A DNA stretch of 5,269 bases from an uncultured Eubacteriales bacterium (GCA_900321335.1 ONVR01000006.1:1-5269), one strand, 5' to 3'; positions 1 through 5,269 are shown, counted from the stretch's first letter. Notes: generated from the letters alone by a model not told the origin. Numbers and translations: made by a program.

Positions 1-1288
1 GGTGATCCTGGTCTATATCTTCACTCTGGACTGGAGGATGGGCCTGGCGAGCCTTGCCACCGTGCCCATCGGGATCTTCTGCTATGCCTTTATGATGGCG
101 GGGAGCGCCGGATTCTACGAGCATACCGTCCGGGCCACCAAGACCCTCAACGATACGGCGGTGGAGTACATTGGGGGCATCCAGGTGATCAAGGTGTTCG
201 GAAAAACGAAGTCCAGCTATGAACGGTTTTACCACGACGCCTATGAAGCGGCCCACAGCTTTATCGACTGGATGCGGGCCAGTATCGTCCCCATGACCTT
301 TGCCATGGTGGTCATGCCGGCGACCATGGTATCCGTTCTGCCCATCGGCGGGCTGCTGGTGAAGGGAGGCTCCTTATCTGCCCAGACCTTCGTCACGGTC
401 ATCATTCTCTCCGTAGGGGTCATTACGCCCCTGATCACCCTGATGAGCTACTCCGATGACCTCCGGACCATGGGGACGATCTTCGGGGAGGTACAGGCGA
501 TCCTGGACGCCCCGGAGATGCGTCGGCCCCAGGAGGGACCCGTTCCGGAGAAAAACGACCTCGCCCTTGCCGACGTCCGCTTCGCCTACGAAGATACCGA
601 GGTGCTCCACGGGGTCACGTTAAACATACCGGAGGGGAGCTTCATCGCCCTGGTGGGTCCCAGCGGCAGCGGCAAGAGCACCATCGCCCGGCTGATCGCG
701 TCGTTGTGGGACGTGTCTGTTGGGAGCATCTGCTTGGGCGGTACAGATATCCGGCAGATCCCCCAGGAGAAATACGCCGACAGGATCGCTTTCGTCTCAC
801 AGGACAATTACCTGTTCAACATGACCGTGCGGGAGAATATCCGGCTCGGCCGGCCTTCCGCTTCGGATGAAGAGGTGGAGCAAGCGGCAAGGCAGTCCGG
901 CTGCCACGAGTTTATCCTGGGCCTTGAACACGGATACGATACGATGGTGGGGTCCTCCGGGGGACACCTCTCCGGGGGGGAACAGCAGCGCATCTCCATT
1001 GCCCGGGCCATGCTCAAGGCGGCGCCCATCGTGATCCTGGACGAGGCCACGGCCTATACCGATCCGGAAAACGAGGCCGTCATCCAGCGGGCGGTATCCA
1101 GACTCACCGCCGGCAAGACCCTGATCGTCATCGCCCACCGGCTCTCCACGGTCATGGACGCGGACCGGATCTATGTGGTGCAGGACGGGCGGATCGGGGA
1201 TTCCGGCACCCACGAGGAGCTTTTGTCTCATCACGGCCTCTATGAAAAAATGTGGAACGCCCATATGGAGGTGAAGGACAATGGTTAA
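1..1288 (+). CDS. ABC half-transporter, permease-ATPase fusion (5' partial)
   Basis: This is the C-terminal 428 residues of a type-IV (exporter-fold) ABC half-transporter. Codons start at base 2. The GTG there is probably an internal Val, because the visible part opens inside the membrane domain and about 150 residues of a usual 580 are missing. Residues 1-165 are the end of the membrane domain, with helices near 1-35 and 97-145. The ATPase domain follows: A-loop Tyr196, Walker A GPSGSGKST 219-227, Q-loop Gln267, signature LSGGEQQ 323-329, Walker B IVILDE 343-348 with catalytic Glu348, D-loop AYTD 351-354 and switch His379. All ATPase residues are intact. It overlaps the next half-transporter by 8 bp, which indicates a heterodimer in the cytoplasmic membrane. 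From memory it resembles the IrtA/YbtP-like branch that imports iron-siderophores despite the exporter fold; substrate and direction are inference. Family call very sure, substrate unsure. Confidence 0.95.
   Translation, partial: VILVYIFTLDWRMGLASLATVPIGIFCYAFMMAGSAGFYEHTVRATKTLNDTAVEYIGGIQVIKVFGKTKSSYERFYHDAYEAAHSFIDWMRASIVPMTFAMVVMPATMVSVLPIGGLLVKGGSLSAQTFVTVIILSVGVITPLITLMSYSDDLRTMGTIFGEVQAILDAPEMRRPQEGPVPEKNDLALADVRFAYEDTEVLHGVTLNIPEGSFIALVGPSGSGKSTIARLIASLWDVSVGSICLGGTDIRQIPQEKYADRIAFVSQDNYLFNMTVRENIRLGRPSASDEEVEQAARQSGCHEFILGLEHGYDTMVGSSGGHLSGGEQQRISIARAMLKAAPIVILDEATAYTDPENEAVIQRAVSRLTAGKTLIVIAHRLSTVMDADRIYVVQDGRIGDSGTHEELLSHHGLYEKMWNAHMEVKDNG
1267..1273 (+). promoter_or_regulatory. 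Ribosome binding site of second ABC gene
   Basis: GGAGGTG lies inside the 3' end of the upstream ABC gene, with its GGAGG core 9 bases before the ATG at 1281. It supports that ATG as the start and points to coupled translation of the two half-transporters, whose coding regions overlap by 8 bases. Confidence 0.75.
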
Positions 1289-3017
1289 GACGATCCGAAA
1301 ATTTTTCTCCTTCTGCGGGGAGGAGAACTATCGTAAATTCAGAGCCTCGATCCTGCTGGGAGTCCTGCAGGCCATATGCGAGGCCATGAAGATCCCCGCC
1401 ATTGCCTGCATGATCCGGGCCCTGATCCGGGGCAGCGTGACGACGCAGGATATTCTGCTGAGCCTCGGCATCATGGTGGTGAGCATCGTCGGCTCGGGGC
1501 TTATCAAGTCCAGGAGCATGATGCTCCAGACGGAGGGCGGCTACGATACCTGCGCGAAAAAGCGGGTGGAGATCGCAAGACACATGCGCTACCTGCCCAT
1601 GGGCTACTTTAACGAGAACTCCCTGGGCCAGATCACCTCCGTCACCACCAACGTGATGGAAAGCCTGGAGAACGTGGCCACCCGGGTGATCATGCTGGTC
1701 TGCGAGGGGCTGCTCACCACGTCGCTGATCATCGTCATGCTCCTGTTTTTCGACTGGCGCATCGCCCTGGTGCTGCTGTGCGGCTTTGCCCTGTTCCTGC
1801 TTGCCAACCGATATCTGCAGAAGGCCGCCGGCCGCCTGGCGCCCCGCAAGATCGACGGAGATGAGAAGCTGGTGGAAAAGGTCCTGGAGTACCTTCAGGG
1901 GATGGCAGAGGTCAAGGCCTATCACCTGACGGGGGCCAAAAGCCGGGAACTCAACGACGCCATTGCCGCCAATGTGAAGATCAATACGGATATGGAGATG
2001 GCGCTGGTTCCCCGTATGGCGGTCCAGAGCTTCATCGCCAAGCTGACCGGCACGGCCATGGTGGCCTTCTCCTGCGCCTTTTACTGCGCGGGGACCATGG
2101 ACGCCCTCACCGCCGTGGTCATGGTGATCTCAGCCTTCATCGTCTACGGGAGCCTGGAGACTGCGGGCAGCTATTCGGCCCTGCTGCGGGTGGTGGATGT
2201 GAGCGTGGATAGGGCCCAGGAGATCCTGGACACCCCGCAGATGGACATCTCCGGGGAGGTCATCACCCCGGTGTCCCGGGAGATCCAGGCAGAGGATATG
2301 GTGTTCTCCTACGACAGCCGCAGGATCATCGACGGCATCTCTGTGACCATCCCGGAGAAAACCACCACGGCCATCGTGGGCCCCTCCGGGGGAGGCAAAA
2401 CCACCCTGGTCAATCTTCTGGCCCGGTTCTGGGACGTGGACGAGGGCACGGTCACGCTCGGCGGCCGGAACGTGAAGGACTACGACATGGATTCCCTGAT
2501 GGAAAACTTCTCCTTCGTGTTCCAGAACGTCTATCTCTTCCACGATACCATCGCCAACAACATCCGCTTCGGACAGCCGGAGGCGCCCATGGAGGCAGTG
2601 ATCGCTGCGGCGAAGAAGGCCTGCTGCCATGACTTCATCACCGCGCTGCCCGACGGCTATGATACGGTGATCGGCGAAGGCGGCGCCAGCCTGTCCGGCG
2701 GGGAAAAACAGCGGATCTCCATCGCCCGGGCCATGATGAAGGACGCGCCCGTGATTTTTCTCGACGAGGCTACGGCCAATGTGGATCCGGAGAATGAAAA
2801 CGAGCTGATGCGGGCCATCGAGGCCTTGACGGAGAAGAAGACCGTGGTCATGATCGCCCACAGACTCAAAACCGTGGAGCACGCAGACCAGATCCTGGTG
2901 GTGGATCACGGACGGGTCGTCCAGCGGGGCACCCACGCCCAGCTCATGGAGCAGGAGGGCATTTACAGAAACTTTGTCAGTGAGCGGCGGGAAGCCGCGA
3001 GCTGGAAGGTGAAATAA
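1281..3017 (+). CDS. ABC half-transporter, permease-ATPase fusion, partner subunit
   Basis: A complete 578-residue half-transporter of normal family length. The N-terminal membrane domain (about 20-310) shows hydrophobic segments near 22-45, 58-75, 135-157, 160-176, 253-271 and 275-291, matching the usual six helices. The ATPase domain follows: A-loop Tyr344, Walker A GPSGGGKTT 367-375, Q-loop Gln415, signature LSGGEKQ 471-477, Walker B VIFLDE 491-496 with catalytic Glu496, D-loop ANVD 499-502 and switch His527. The start is supported by GGAGG 9 bases upstream. It overlaps the preceding ABC gene by 8 bp, so the two products presumably pair. Since neither subunit has a degenerate catalytic site, the heterodimer should have two competent ATP sites, unlike TM287/288-type pairs with one dead site. 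Likely IrtB/YbtQ-like by overall resemblance, but a drug, peptide or lipid exporter is not excluded. It is the last gene before a strong terminator. Confidence 0.97.
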   Translation: MVKTIRKFFSFCGEENYRKFRASILLGVLQAICEAMKIPAIACMIRALIRGSVTTQDILLSLGIMVVSIVGSGLIKSRSMMLQTEGGYDTCAKKRVEIARHMRYLPMGYFNENSLGQITSVTTNVMESLENVATRVIMLVCEGLLTTSLIIVMLLFFDWRIALVLLCGFALFLLANRYLQKAAGRLAPRKIDGDEKLVEKVLEYLQGMAEVKAYHLTGAKSRELNDAIAANVKINTDMEMALVPRMAVQSFIAKLTGTAMVAFSCAFYCAGTMDALTAVVMVISAFIVYGSLETAGSYSALLRVVDVSVDRAQEILDTPQMDISGEVITPVSREIQAEDMVFSYDSRRIIDGISVTIPEKTTTAIVGPSGGGKTTLVNLLARFWDVDEGTVTLGGRNVKDYDMDSLMENFSFVFQNVYLFHDTIANNIRFGQPEAPMEAVIAAAKKACCHDFITALPDGYDTVIGEGGASLSGGEKQRISIARAMMKDAPVIFLDEATANVDPENENELMRAIEALTEKKTVVMIAHRLKTVEHADQILVVDHGRVVQRGTHAQLMEQEGIYRNFVSERREAASWKVK

Positions 3018-3024
3018 AGAAAGA

Positions 3025-3038
3025 CCGCAGAAATGCGG
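3025..3038 (+). other. Small GAAA-tetraloop hairpin after the ABC operon
   Basis: CCGCA-GAAA-TGCGG is a perfect 5-bp stem closed by a GNRA-type tetraloop, 7 bases after the stop of the second ABC gene. It has no T-run, so it is not itself a terminator. It could stabilise the mRNA 3' end or be chance. Confidence 0.3.
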
Positions 3039-3088
3039 CAAGGAAAACAGACAACAGCCGGGGACGGAAAAACAGGCAGGATACCCGG

Positions 3089-3141
3089 CGGTAAAGAGAA
3101 ACCGCCGTACGGGGGTACCCCATACGGCGGTTTCTTTACCG
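3089..3141 (+). terminator. Rho-independent terminator, probably bidirectional
   Basis: A long hairpin. The outer stem CGGTAAAG/CTTTACCG (3089-3096 with 3134-3141) is followed by a 2-base bulge (AG, 3097-3098). The inner stem AAACCGCCGTA/TACGGCGGTTT (3099-3109 with 3123-3133) has one C-A mismatch, then GGGG/CCCC (3111-3114 with 3118-3121) around a GTA loop, for 23 pairs in all. The inner GC-rich stem is followed by TTTCTTTACC on the + strand and by TTTCTCTTTACC on the - strand, so it can stop transcription from either side. It sits 71 bases after the second ABC stop codon and closes that operon. Confidence 0.85.
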
Positions 3142-3283
3142 GTCAGGCATATGTGTGTTTCTCAGTTCCGGACAAGCAGTTTTTTCGGCCATACGACCAT
3201 CTCCCTTCTGCCGTCATCCATATTATATGCCGATTGCACGAAAAAACGAAAGAAACGCATACTTCTCGGAGATCGGGTGGAAA

Positions 3284-3336
3284 CGTCCCGTAACACCCCA
3301 TGCAGACGCATCCGTCACGCCTGACCGCACGGGACG
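3284..3336. repeat. 8-bp inverted repeat with 37-base spacer
   Basis: CGTCCCGT at 3284-3291 is exactly matched by ACGGGACG at 3329-3336. The arms are GC-rich enough to pair, but the spacer is long and no T-run follows. It may be part of a structured RNA, or chance. Confidence 0.3.
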
Positions 3337-3355
3337 GACATACAGAGAAAAAGCA

Positions 3356-3391
3356 CCTTTTCACGAAAACCGGAAATGGACCGTGAAAAGG
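3356..3391. repeat. 10-bp perfect inverted repeat just upstream of promoter
   Basis: CCTTTTCACG at 3356-3365 and CGTGAAAAGG at 3382-3391 are perfect inverted copies around 16 bases. The right arm ends 10 bases before the -35 element, a position suited to an activator or repressor site. Read on the - strand, the hairpin is followed by TGCTTTTTCTC, so it could also act as a weak terminator for transcription leaving the promoter region leftward. Confidence 0.4.
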
Positions 3392-3401
3392 CGTTCCCCT
3401 C

Positions 3402-3429
3402 TTGATTTCTCTCACGGTTGTAATATAAT
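3402..3429 (+). promoter_or_regulatory. Sigma-A/sigma-70 type promoter of the second operon
   Basis: TTGATT (3402-3407) and a perfect TATAAT (3424-3429) are separated by 16 bases, close to the vegetative consensus. The predicted start of transcription is near 3436. This gives a leader of about 120 bases before the first good ribosome binding site and start codon at 3559, and this promoter should drive the downstream operon. Confidence 0.75.
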
Positions 3430-3437
3430 AGGTATAA

Positions 3438-3453
3438 GTTAGAGATTTCTAAC
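3438..3453. promoter_or_regulatory. Operator 1: GTTAG-N6-CTAAC dyad at transcription start
   Basis: GTTAGAGATTTCTAAC is an inverted repeat with 6-bp arms (GTTAGA/TCTAAC) around GATT. It begins 8 bases after the -10 element, over the expected transcription start, where a bound repressor would block initiation. A second dyad of the same length and half-site design lies at 3524. The TTAG-N6-CTAA spacing also occurs within the DtxR/IdeR consensus (TTAG-GTTAGS-CTAA), so a metal-dependent DtxR-family regulator is a reasonable guess. The regulator's identity is inference. Confidence 0.6.
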
Positions 3454-3479
3454 CCAAATCCTGCCATATCAACAGCTGA

Positions 3480-3520
3480 CGGAAGGTCAAAAACCTTTCC
3501 GACGGTTATTTTTACGGAAA
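3480..3520 (+). promoter_or_regulatory. Leader hairpin with alternative pairing, possible attenuator
   Basis: CGGAAGGT (3480-3487) pairs with ACCTTTCCG (3493-3501) with one bulged T, around a CAAAA loop. A T-rich run TTATTTTT follows at 3506-3513. The same right arm (TTTCCG, 3496-3501) can instead pair with CGGAAA at 3515-3520. The first fold looks like a weak terminator, but 4 bases separate stem and T-run, so termination may be poor. It could be an attenuation switch, an mRNA stabiliser or incidental structure. Confidence 0.35.
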
Positions 3521-3523
3521 AGA

Positions 3524-3539
3524 GTTAGCTTGAGCTAAC
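3524..3539. promoter_or_regulatory. Operator 2: GTTAGCT-TG-AGCTAAC dyad in leader
   Basis: A perfect 7-bp inverted repeat with a 2-base centre, 16 bp overall like operator 1, sharing GTTAG-N6-CTAAC. It starts 86 bp after operator 1, about eight helical turns, so two bound dimers could lie on a similar face of the DNA. It ends 4 bases before the AAGGAGG ribosome binding site, so as RNA its short stem could also sit beside the translation start. Confidence 0.6.
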
Positions 3540-3543
3540 AATC

Positions 3544-3550
3544 AAGGAGG
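3544..3550 (+). promoter_or_regulatory. Strong ribosome binding site AAGGAGG
   Basis: AAGGAGG matches the 16S anti-Shine-Dalgarno sequence fully and ends 8 bases before the ATG at 3559. It marks the 38-residue ORF, not the methyltransferase, as the first translated product of this mRNA. Confidence 0.8.
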
Positions 3551-3558
3551 CGAAGGCT

Positions 3559-3675
3559 ATGGTTATCAGCGAATACGGCAGCAGACAGGAACCCACGCGT
3601 ATCCGACCGGCTCCCATGATGGAATCCGGCACGGATGAGACCTTCCTCGGGGGACAGAAAAATGTTCTGGGATAA
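3559..3675 (+). CDS. Short ORF (38 aa): leader peptide or truncated alpha/beta-hydrolase remnant
   Basis: A 38-residue ORF starting MVISEYGSRQEPT and ending in GQKNVLG. Its ATG lies 8 bases after a perfect AAGGAGG, the best initiation signal in this operon. It ends inside the methyltransferase gene in another frame, overlapping the chosen methyltransferase ATG by 14 bases, so translation of the two could be coupled. The N-terminus (short strand, G-x4-PT, then PMM-x-SGTD) reminds me of the opening of some clostridial alpha/beta-hydrolases, just before and at the usual HG oxyanion region. If so, this is a gene start left after a deletion that fused its promoter and leader to the methyltransferase. 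It has no catalytic residues, signal peptide or membrane segment. The alternative is a real leader peptide. That it is translated is likely; its origin and role are uncertain. Confidence 0.5.
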   Translation: MVISEYGSRQEPTRIRPAPMMESGTDETFLGGQKNVLG

Positions 3676-4345
3676 CGTAGCAGGTGTATATGATGTCTTT
3701 GTCGATGTCATTAACAGGAAGACGCATCAGGAGCTGAAACAGATCGTGTCGGCGCTGATCGAACCGGAAGATGTCATTCTGGAATGTGCCTGCGGAACAG
3801 GTCTTCTCTCCGCCGTGATCGCGCCTCGGTGCAGGCATCTCACAGCGACAGATTATTCCGAAAAGATGCTCAGGAGAGCAAAAAAGAACTGTGCCGCCTT
3901 TCCCAATATCACCTACGCCCGGGCGGATATCACAGCGCTTGCCTATCCGGACGGTGCATTTGACAAAGTGGTGGCCGGAAATGTGATCCACCTGCTGGAT
4001 AACCCGATGACGGCCCTGGGGGAACTGAGCCGTGTCTGCAAAGAGGGAGGGACGCTGATCCTGCCGACCTATATGAATCAGGATGCCGGTGGAAAAACCA
4101 GCGGGTTTGCAACGACGGTCGGAAAAGCCGGCGCGGATTTTAAGAGGGAGTTCACCCCGGAGAGCTACAAGCAGTTTTTCCTGGATGCCGGATACGCCGA
4201 TGTGCAGGTTACGCTGGCACAGGGGCGCATCCCCTGCGCCGCGGCGGTCATAAAGAATGAAAAGAGCGGGAAAAACCCTTTGTCCGGCACGGGACGGGCG
4301 CCGGCGACGACTGGACCCGCAGCCGGAGCATCTGAAAAACCATAA
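3662..4345 (+). CDS. Class I SAM-dependent methyltransferase
   Basis: A 227-residue soluble methyltransferase with the Rossmann-type fold (Methyltransf_11/25-like, distantly UbiE-like). Motif I is ECACGTGLLS (41-50), the SAM-ribose acidic residue is Asp64 in TATD, motif III is ARADI (86-90), a motif IV-like stretch FDKVVAGNVIHLL spans 100-112, and the later strand with GGTLILPTY spans 129-137. I chose the ATG at 3662 because MFWDNVAGVYD is the typical opening of this family as I recall it. An in-frame ATG at 3635 adds nine untypical residues and lacks a good binding site. Only a weak GGGGGA precedes 3662, so expression may depend on coupling to the overlapping short ORF. The last 25 or so residues (from 201) are a Gly/Ala/Pro/Thr-rich tail beyond the expected end near AAVIKNE. 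The methyl acceptor (lipid, quinone-like or natural product) is unknown. Confidence 0.92.
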   Translation: MFWDNVAGVYDVFVDVINRKTHQELKQIVSALIEPEDVILECACGTGLLSAVIAPRCRHLTATDYSEKMLRRAKKNCAAFPNITYARADITALAYPDGAFDKVVAGNVIHLLDNPMTALGELSRVCKEGGTLILPTYMNQDAGGKTSGFATTVGKAGADFKREFTPESYKQFFLDAGYADVQVTLAQGRIPCAAAVIKNEKSGKNPLSGTGRAPATTGPAAGASEKP

Positions 4346-4358
4346 AGCCCGGAAGGGT

Positions 4359-4370
4359 AAAGGAGAGGAG
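4359..4370 (+). promoter_or_regulatory. Ribosome binding site of the membrane-protein gene
   Basis: AAAGGAGAGGAG contains two overlapping purine-rich cores; the second GGAG ends 6 bases before the ATG at 4377. It decides the start: the frame is open back to an ATG at 4257, but that longer version would add 40 Arg/Lys-rich residues inside the methyltransferase gene without a comparable signal. Confidence 0.7.
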
Positions 4371-4376
4371 ATCTTT

Positions 4377-4874
4377 ATGTTACTGACGATCATACTGGGA
4401 ATCATATGCTGCGCCGGGATCTCCGGCGTCCTCATATCTGCCATCGTCTTCATCCAGGACAACTGGATGTTCTCGTCGGCCCCGAAGGAGGCCAAGGAGA
4501 AGCTGCAGCAGAGGACCGGAGAGGTGTTTTACGGTGCCAAAGCCATGGGCTGGGTGGTGATGATCCTCAGCGCCCTGTCCATAACGGGGGCGTTTGTGAT
4601 CGCCGTCTGGGACGGCTTTCGAAACGGCTTTACCTTTTTCCAGTTCTTCCTGCGCCTGGCCGTGATGCTGACCATGTACAAGGCCTTTGACATGATCTTC
4701 TTTGACTACTTCCTGCTGTGCAGATTCCACTTCTTCCAGCACTATTTCCCCGAGGCTGCAGAGGCACTGGTGGGCAGAAAGTACGGCTTCAACATCAAAA
4801 GCCAGCTGCTCAAGCTCATCGTCATCTTCCCCGGGATCGCCGCCCTGGTGGCCTGGATCTGCACCCGGGTGTAG
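4377..4874 (+). CDS. Uncharacterised four-helix membrane protein (165 aa)
   Basis: I do not recognise a characterised family, although similar short proteins occur, from memory, in Lachnospiraceae. Hydrophobic segments lie near 2-26 (a leading helix without a signal-peptidase motif), 56-77, 86-115 and 144-162, suggesting four membrane spans with both ends on the same side. Between the third and fourth segments is an aromatic, His-bearing stretch, with FFDYFLLCRFHFFQHYF at 108-124. Asp105, Asp110, His118 and His122 cluster here and could bind metal or contact a ligand at the membrane face; this is speculation. The gene follows the methyltransferase by 31 bases with its own strong binding site, and the SRPBCC gene follows after 17 bases, so the three are probably co-transcribed and may act on a lipid-like substrate. 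The start is chosen by the binding site. Coding call sure, function unknown. Confidence 0.88.
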   Translation: MLLTIILGIICCAGISGVLISAIVFIQDNWMFSSAPKEAKEKLQQRTGEVFYGAKAMGWVVMILSALSITGAFVIAVWDGFRNGFTFFQFFLRLAVMLTMYKAFDMIFFDYFLLCRFHFFQHYFPEAAEALVGRKYGFNIKSQLLKLIVIFPGIAALVAWICTRV

Positions 4875-4891
4875 GAAGAAGGGACGAAGGG

Positions 4892-5269
4892 ATGATCGTT
4901 CTGAAAACCGCCGTGTTCCCGGCGGACCGTGACACGGTTTTTCAAAAGCTGCAGCAGCTGGGGACCCTCCGGTATATCGCAAAGCCATACGCGACGTTTC
5001 AGCCGGTGGGGGACGCTCCGGAGACCTGGGAGGCGGGGAGCACCTCCTCCTACCGGCTCCGGCTCCTCGGTCTGATCCCCTTCGGGACCCACACCATCCG
5101 TATCCTGCGCTTTGATCCGGACGGCGTCAGCAGCCGGGAGGGCAATGAACACGTCCCGGTGTGGGACCATGACATCACCCTGGAGGCCCTGGACGGGGCG
5201 CAAACGAGATATACAGACCGGGTGGAGATCCGGGCGGGCTGGAAGACGGCGGTCATCTGGCTGTGGGCA
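4892..5269 (+). CDS. SRPBCC/START-like family protein (3' partial)
   Basis: An open frame of 126 codons from the ATG at 4892 to the window edge with no stop; its C-terminus is outside. The start (MIVLKTAVFPADRDTVFQKLQQLGTL) is the typical SRPBCC opening, a first beta strand with conserved Pro-Ala and then a helix (VFxKL). Strand pairs follow near 51-60, 66-74, 90-100 and 105-114, and the part ending GWKTAVIWLWA leads into the long C-terminal helix expected of a protein of about 150 residues. This fold (polyketide cyclase, START, Bet v1) makes a hydrophobic cavity that binds lipids or small molecules; enzymatic and binding-only members both exist. A purine-rich AGAAGGG ends 8 bases before the ATG. 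It lies 17 bases after the membrane-protein gene, indicating the same operon. The ligand is unknown. Family call fairly confident, from sequence pattern only. Confidence 0.85.
   Translation, partial: MIVLKTAVFPADRDTVFQKLQQLGTLRYIAKPYATFQPVGDAPETWEAGSTSSYRLRLLGLIPFGTHTIRILRFDPDGVSSREGNEHVPVWDHDITLEALDGAQTRYTDRVEIRAGWKTAVIWLWA

Larger units (their letters stand above)
3142..3401. other. Non-coding intergenic stretch with no recognised gene
   Basis: About 260 bases between the terminator and the next promoter. The open frames here on both strands lack a ribosome binding site, give proteins without family-like composition, and one runs across the promoter. I recognise no tRNA, riboswitch core or CRISPR repeat. 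By eye it is more AT-rich than the ABC genes. Two inverted repeats within it are listed separately. Confidence 0.6.

Noticed and set aside
3089..3141. Mobile-element end or attachment site formed by the long inverted repeat
   Set aside because: The arms form a compact hairpin with T-rich flank right after a stop codon, which a terminator explains fully; no transposase, target duplication or second copy is visible.
3234..3263. Possible weak promoter TTGCAC-N18-CATACT
   Set aside because: The -10 is poor and a much better promoter (TTGATT-N16-TATAAT) lies closer to the genes.
3033..3293. Plus-strand open frame of 86 codons over the terminator
   Set aside because: Its ATG lies in a small hairpin without a ribosome binding site, and the frame runs through the whole terminator hairpin; composition is not protein-like.
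3143..3415. Minus-strand open frame of 90 codons
   Set aside because: Cys/Arg-rich composition without family features, no binding site and no opposing promoter of quality; it covers both inverted repeats.
3155..3442. Plus-strand open frame of 95 codons in the intergenic region
   Set aside because: No ribosome binding site, no recognisable family, and it overlaps the promoter and the first operator.
3142..3560. A known riboswitch class in the long leader or intergenic region
   Set aside because: I could not find the conserved cores of the TPP, FMN, cobalamin, SAM or T-box classes; a covariance-model search would settle it.
3566..4495. Long minus-strand open frame (309 codons) opposite the methyltransferase
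   Set aside because: It is a mirror of a clear methyltransferase gene and extends over the next gene's start; His/Arg-rich, frame-shadow composition. The other long minus-strand frames over the ABC genes are rejected for the same reason.

Overview
The window looks like chromosomal DNA of a GC-rich Gram-positive anaerobe, most likely a gut Clostridia/Lachnospiraceae-type bacterium. The grounds are strong AGGAGG-type ribosome binding sites, tight and overlapping gene spacing, a TTGATT-N16-TATAAT promoter, and protein families I recall as common in that group. The taxonomic call is inference from memory, not from a search.

Layout: all genes read on the + strand. (1) Bases 1-3017 hold two ABC half-transporters, each a membrane domain fused to an ATPase domain. 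The first is cut by the window edge and the genes overlap by 8 bp, so they almost certainly form one heterodimeric transporter at the end of an operon that begins upstream. (2) A long near-perfect hairpin at 3089-3141 closes that operon and probably works in both directions. (3) From 3142 to about 3400 no convincing gene is visible, only two inverted repeats. (4) A clear promoter (3402-3429) starts a second operon. Its leader carries two 16-bp dyads of identical design (GTTAG-N6-CTAAC) and a hairpin with alternative pairing. (5) The second operon encodes a 38-residue ORF with the best ribosome binding site in the region (possibly a truncated alpha/beta-hydrolase start), a class I SAM-dependent methyltransferase, a 165-residue uncharacterised four-helix membrane protein, and a SRPBCC/START-like protein that runs off the window end.

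How it may work together: the transporter pair has two complete ATP sites and resembles, from memory, the exporter-fold importers of the IrtAB/YbtPQ type, although the substrate cannot be read from sequence. The twin TTAG/CTAA dyads resemble DtxR-family iron boxes. One reading is therefore a metal-responsive operon next to a possible iron-chelate transporter, with a methyltransferase and a lipid or small-ligand-binding SRPBCC protein acting with a membrane protein. The gene calls are solid; the iron link and the shared function are hypotheses. The most interesting part is the 3400-3680 leader, with two matched operators, a possible switch hairpin and a short ORF overlapping the methyltransferase start.
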